Shown here: positions 60,965-64,000 of the stretch, in pieces
How the letters are laid out: every line of letters starts with the position of its first letter
How positions within the stretch are numbered: the first letter of the stretch is position 1
Assembly: GCA_017744515.1 (NCBI GenBank)
Contig: JAGIBF010000002.1
Coordinates: forward strand, 84,942-148,941
Length of the DNA stretch: 64,000 nucleotides
Direction: 5' to 3'
From: Niastella sp.
Lineage (GTDB): Bacteria; Bacteroidota; Bacteroidia; Chitinophagales; Chitinophagaceae
Made by a program: the position numbers and the translations under genes
The notes under the pieces: generated by a model
What the model saw: only the letters and a program-made list of their open reading frames with translations
Told to the model about the DNA's origin: nothing
Database searches by the model: none

Positions 60965-61435
60965 ATGAGTACTATTATTACTGCGATCTCCTGGATCTGC
61001 AAGCGTTTCGATGATCTTTCTCCGCGTGAGTTGTATGCTTTATTGCAATTGCGCAGTGAAGTGTTTGTGGTGGAGCAAAATTGTGTGTTTCAAGATGTTG
61101 ATGATAAAGATCAAGCTTCCTGGCACTTAATGGGCTGGCATGATGGCTTCCTGGCCGCGTACACCCGTCTCGTTCCTGCCGGTATTTCTTTTGAAGAGGT
61201 GTCTATCGGCCGTGTTGTGACTTCTCCCAAAATGAGAAAATCGGGTGCAGGCCGCATATTGATGGAGAAATCTATTGAAACCAGTTATTCTATTTTTGGG
61301 AAGACTCCTATCCGCATCGGTGCTCAGTTATATCTTAAAAGGTTTTATGAATCCTTTGGTTTTCAACAATCCAGCGACATGTATCTTGAAGATGGTATCG
61401 AGCATATCGAAATGTTACTACCAGTAGTTTCCTGA
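60965..61435 (+). CDS. elaA: ElaA-type GNAT acetyltransferase
   Basis: The 156-residue protein is ElaA-like: LYALLQLRSEVFVVEQNCVF and DVDDKDQASWHLMGW are the family's N-terminal signature. SIGRVVTSPKMRKSGAGRILM carries the acetyl-CoA loop (RKSGAG), and RFYESFGF is the closing strand-helix. I use ATG 60965 because the promoter ends seven bases upstream and the 12 codons before it are unlike the family. The acetyl acceptor is unknown for ElaA. Confidence 0.9.
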   Translation: MSTIITAISWICKRFDDLSPRELYALLQLRSEVFVVEQNCVFQDVDDKDQASWHLMGWHDGFLAAYTRLVPAGISFEEVSIGRVVTSPKMRKSGAGRILMEKSIETSYSIFGKTPIRIGAQLYLKRFYESFGFQQSSDMYLEDGIEHIEMLLPVVS

Positions 61436-61586
61436 TACCTGTTATAGTAAAACACCTATCTTATATTTATTTTTTTCCTACCGCACACATAAAATAAATA
61501 TTTCCGCGTTTCCTTGTAGGTGAATTCAGCGGCTATTATTTTAGTCGCCGGATCCCAGACCATCTGAAAACTAAATCTGATATTCA

Positions 61587-62534
61587 ATGAAACAGTTTCT
61601 ACACGCTTCTGTGCGGAAGTGTTGTGCACTAACGCTTATTGTCCTTTCCGCCAACGTAACTTCATTTGGCCAGTTAGGCGGTTCTACTGCAACCTGGGAA
61701 ATAGGTGCAACATTAGGCCCCAGCAACTTCCTGGGTGATCTTGGTGGAACGCAAGGTAAAGGGACAACTTTCCTGAAAGATAACAACTTCGCGATGACCA
61801 AACTGGCGTTTGGCCTTTATGCGGCTTACTCCCCCAGACCGTTGCTCAACTTCCGACTGGCGTTGAATTTCGGTACGTTGGAAGGCGATGATGCCATCAT
61901 TAAAGGTAAAGGTGGTTTGGAAGAAGCTCGTAAGATCCGTAACTCAAATTTCCGTTCTAAACTGACGGAATTGATGTTGCTGGCTGAAGTATATCCCACT
62001 GTTTTTATTGAGAATGAACCTGATGATGTGTGGTTGAAACTGCGCCCTTATGGTATGATCGGTGTAGGCGCCTTCAAATTTAATCCTCAAGGTCAACATC
62101 CTACTACTCATGAATGGGTAGACCTGAAACCTTTACGCACTGAAGGTCAGGGCCTCATTCCGGGCAGAGAAGAATATAAGCTTACTCAATTGAATATTCC
62201 GATGGGTGTTGGTGTCAAGTATTTCCTGACTGAAACATTCCATGTAAGTCTTGAAGTATTGCACCGTAAAACTTTCACGGATTATATCGATGACGTAAGT
62301 ACGAATTATGTCGACGATGCTATTTTCTATGCTAACATGCCTGGTCCACAAGCTACGTTGGCTGCCACGATGGCGAACAAGAGTGGTGCCAACACGCCTA
62401 CCCGTTTCAATCCGGGCGACAAGCGTGGTACGCCTACTAACAATGACGCCTATTATTCTTTTAATATCAAGGTAGGTTTCCGGTTTGTATCTGATCGTTA
62501 TGGCAACTCAACTCGTTGTCCTATCATTTTCTAA
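61587..62534 (+). CDS. DUF6089-like outer-membrane barrel protein, possibly PorG
   Basis: The 315-residue exported protein has signal peptide MKQFLHASVRKCCALTLIVLSANVTSFGQ. The barrel-type body opens WEIGATLGPSNFLGDLGG, typical of the DUF6089 group that includes the T9SS component PorG. Later features are LMLLAEVYPTVF, LRPYGMIGVGAFKFNP, VGVKYFLTETFHVSLEVLHRKTFTDYIDDVS and a final FRFVSDRY. PorG is an outer-membrane protein of the T9SS. Assignment to PorG rather than another paralogue is tentative. A small sorting-domain protein lies 82 bp downstream. Confidence 0.65.
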   Translation: MKQFLHASVRKCCALTLIVLSANVTSFGQLGGSTATWEIGATLGPSNFLGDLGGTQGKGTTFLKDNNFAMTKLAFGLYAAYSPRPLLNFRLALNFGTLEGDDAIIKGKGGLEEARKIRNSNFRSKLTELMLLAEVYPTVFIENEPDDVWLKLRPYGMIGVGAFKFNPQGQHPTTHEWVDLKPLRTEGQGLIPGREEYKLTQLNIPMGVGVKYFLTETFHVSLEVLHRKTFTDYIDDVSTNYVDDAIFYANMPGPQATLAATMANKSGANTPTRFNPGDKRGTPTNNDAYYSFNIKVGFRFVSDRYGNSTRCPIIF

Positions 62535-62616
62535 CTGGTCCTGATCTGTCATAAAGTTTTTGCTTAATCCGTACCCTTTTCAAAACTAAGCTGCCTTTTT
62601 AACGAAAGGTCAATCT

Positions 62617-63030
62617 ATGCTAATATCTATACCTAAGAGAAAACTACAAGGCCATGCCATGTCCTTACTGGCCAGCGGCATCCTTACTTTGTGTATCTCT
62701 TCTTCTTATGCCTCGTGGGTTCATCCCGCTGCTCTTAAAGGGCAGCAGCCTTCTGATACCATCCTGGTGCAGAAGCTTGTCAATACCAAAAAGTATAAGA
62801 TCAAGTTGTATCCCAATGCCAATCACCAGGTGCTGTTTTTCAATGTCAATGGTGATGATGGTAAGGTTTATCAGTTGTTCCTGTTCAATGTGGAAGGTAA
62901 GCTGGTGAAGCAAGTGAACATTCGTAATAAAGAGACTACTGTACTGAACAATATAGGAAAGGGAAATTACCTCTACGAGGTATTCAGTGAAGATGAACGT
63001 CTGGAAAACGGCCAGGTCATTATCCGATGA
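62617..63030 (+). CDS. small exported protein consisting almost entirely of a T9SS type A sorting domain
   Basis: The 137-residue product has an N-terminal export signal (hydrophobic about 14-32, SYAS cleavage region; a start at the internal Met15 is possible). About 30 residues of linker follow, then a region of about 75 residues matching the T9SS type A sorting fold: KIKLYPNANHQVLFFNV, QLFLFNVEGKLVKQV, NNIGKGNYLYEVF, LENGQVIIR. The usual PNP is PNA. There is hardly any cargo. PorA of Porphyromonas, a mostly sorting-domain protein that signals T9SS status, has a similar architecture; the functional parallel is inference. Confidence 0.7.
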   Translation: MLISIPKRKLQGHAMSLLASGILTLCISSSYASWVHPAALKGQQPSDTILVQKLVNTKKYKIKLYPNANHQVLFFNVNGDDGKVYQLFLFNVEGKLVKQVNIRNKETTVLNNIGKGNYLYEVFSEDERLENGQVIIR

Positions 63031-63358
63031 CGCGGTGGCCTTCAATGTTGCTTACTATACTTCAAGTAATAACCAATAAGCAGCAGGGAAATTAGTAAAA
63101 TCCAGATATCCGGTTGAGTCAAAAAACCGATCCGTTCCCTATTAGTTCCAAGTACCCTGATAAAGAGATTTTATTGATCATTCCCTGCACCTGCTTGTTG
63201 GATGCATTCTAACTAATTCTGGTCAACCCCAGTATCCTCCGGTAGCCGGCTATGAATAATGGCCGGCTATCTGTTTTTTTTAACTTACTTTTTTTGTGTT
63301 TCGTGCCTCTCCTTAGCGACATGATAATCAATAATTAGTAATTAATAATTATTGATTA
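63031..63358. other. 328-bp intergenic region with terminator and AT-rich palindrome
   Basis: No coding ORF is convincing. A strong plus-strand terminator lies at 63243-63281, over 200 bp past the last stop, so the upstream mRNA has a long 3' region or an unseen small RNA ends there. A perfect 14-bp AT-rich palindrome (63324-63359) adjoins the nucleotidase stop. Confidence 0.55.
63243..63281 (+). terminator. strong intrinsic terminator
   Basis: TAGCCGGC (63243-63250) and GCCGGCTA (63262-63269) flank an 11-base spacer and are followed by TCTG and eight or more T residues. Confidence 0.85.
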
Positions 63359-63359
63359 T
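63324..63359. repeat. perfect 14-bp AT-rich palindrome at the nucleotidase stop
   Basis: ATAATCAATAATTA (63324-63337) and TAATTATTGATTAT (63346-63359) pair exactly around GTAATTAA. Its last base is the first base of the nucleotidase coding sequence end on the minus strand. Confidence 0.65.
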
Positions 63360-63880
63360 TATAGGAAAAGCTTTGCGGCTTCCTGCCAGCTACCGAGGCG
63401 CTGGTATTCGGTTTCTGTAAGGTTGTGTGGCGCTGAATAGAGCAGTTTTTTGCCCGGAAAATGTACCAGGTTGCGTGCATGGTCATCGATCATATAATCG
63501 CCGTAAACAAGCTTCTTATCGCCGCAGAGGGTTAATTGACGCCAGCTAAAGAACGGGAAATGTTCCTGCAGCCAATCGTATTTATCTTTCAATGAGTTGG
63601 GAAACTCCATGGCTGCAGATACAATGAATATCTCATACTTGTCATTCATTTCCCGCAATACTTCGACGCTGTCTTTCATCACTGTCAAATTGCGGAAGAA
63701 GCCTGGTGACCTCAGGCGGTCCCAGATCAACGTGTGGTGCTCTTCGGGGAATCCTTTCACCCATGAGCCCGTCATCTTGTTGTAGTCTACTTTGTTGCCG
63801 TATTGTTTTTCATACCATGTGATCATATCTCCCATCGGATCTGCGATCACTTCGTCCATGTCGATGATTACTCGCTGCAT
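63359..63880 (-). CDS. 5'(3')-deoxyribonucleotidase (NT5C-type HAD phosphatase)
   Basis: The 173-residue HAD-fold phosphatase has motif I IIDMDEVIADP with Asp7 and Asp9. Motif II comes near IFIVSAAMEF, then Lys in NSLKDKYDW, and motif IV in DYMIDDHARN. The HFPFFSWRQLTLCGDKKLV segment is typical of the small NT5C/YorS-type family, which dephosphorylates deoxyribonucleotides. Complete and normal length. It shares an orientation with the partial gene upstream. Confidence 0.85.
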   Translation of the reverse strand: MQRVIIDMDEVIADPMGDMITWYEKQYGNKVDYNKMTGSWVKGFPEEHHTLIWDRLRSPGFFRNLTVMKDSVEVLREMNDKYEIFIVSAAMEFPNSLKDKYDWLQEHFPFFSWRQLTLCGDKKLVYGDYMIDDHARNLVHFPGKKLLYSAPHNLTETEYQRLGSWQEAAKLFL

Positions 63881-63921
63881 CTTTGTATTGTATTTGTGCG
63901 TTTACTTCGCAAGCAGATTTC

Positions 63922-64000
63922 TCACTGCGCCGCGCCGCTCTGTGCTTTAAACTCCCAAATGGCTCCGTTCGGAACGCCGGCGGCGATGGAGGCCAGCACC
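63922..64000 (-). CDS. C-terminal end of an unidentified protein (5' part beyond window)
   Basis: The last 25 codons on the minus strand read LASIAAGVPNGAIWEF and end KAQSGAAQ with a TGA at 63922. Codon use looks normal. Too little is present to name it. The nucleotidase ATG lies 42 bp downstream, so the two may be cotranscribed. Confidence 0.45.
   Translation of the reverse strand, partial: VLASIAAGVPNGAIWEFKAQSGAAQ

Noticed and set aside
1..64000. tRNA, rRNA, riboswitch and tmRNA genes
   Set aside because: I looked for cloverleaf-like CCA-ended segments, 16S/23S signature words and known riboswitch cores in the intergenic regions and recognised none. By eye a divergent or small RNA could be missed.

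Overview
The window comes from a Bacteroidota chromosome, most likely a Chitinophagaceae-type soil bacterium. The signs are SusC/SusD pairs, the type IX secretion (T9SS) translocon protein SprA, several proteins with T9SS C-terminal sorting domains, the futalosine menaquinone pathway, -7 boxes of the Bacteroidota form TAnnTTTG, and few Shine-Dalgarno sequences. I see no rRNA, tRNA or CRISPR.

Layout. 1-7.4 kb: two SusC-type receptors and one SusD lipoprotein, all minus strand, with no degradative enzyme beside them. 7.8-9.2 kb: two overlapping unknown genes and the frameshifted tail of an Rhs-type protein. 9.2-12.1 kb: an overlapping pair encoding a helix-hairpin-helix protein with a barrel-like C-terminus and a PorV/PorQ-like barrel protein. 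12.2-13.1 kb: folD. 13.2-19.4 kb: a giant repeat-built T9SS surface protein. 19.7-28.2 kb: queE, a PorE-like OmpA protein, a toxin-antitoxin-like pair, dprA, guaB, a DUF4105/Lnb protein and an alpha/beta hydrolase. 28.3-33.2 kb: a PKD-like T9SS type B protein, a short-chain dehydrogenase, an unknown secreted protein and a small porin. 33.4-41.2 kb: sprA and ruvA. 41.4-49.0 kb: fabH, a Cys/Met PLP enzyme, a GNAT, a lipoprotein, fabD, folE, two tandem queD copies, mqnB and mqnD. 49.4-51.0 kb: a complete IS3-family element. 51.0-57.3 kb: photolyase, a class IV aminotransferase, a NarL-type regulator and two paralogous T9SS cargo proteins. 57.6-64 kb: two small membrane proteins, an esterase lipoprotein, a frameshifted rarA, an ElaA-type GNAT, a DUF6089/PorG-like protein, a tiny protein that is nearly all T9SS sorting domain, a nucleotidase, and the end of a gene running off the window.

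How it fits together. T9SS is the main theme: SprA, PorE-like, PorG-like and PorV/Q-like envelope proteins occur with at least five predicted cargo proteins. A pterin/queuosine theme links folE, queD x2 and queE. Menaquinone synthesis is represented by mqnB and mqnD.

The observations I would look at first: (1) -7 boxes ending only 3-7 nt before start codons at several genes (folD, queE, guaB, an esterase, elaA, perhaps ruvA and mqnB), suggesting leaderless or nearly leaderless mRNAs; (2) the HHH/barrel gene pair as a candidate outer-membrane DNA-handling system; (3) the PorA-like protein that is almost only a sorting domain; (4) several families of intergenic palindromic repeats and an 11-bp phased array; (5) a single-base frameshift splitting rarA.
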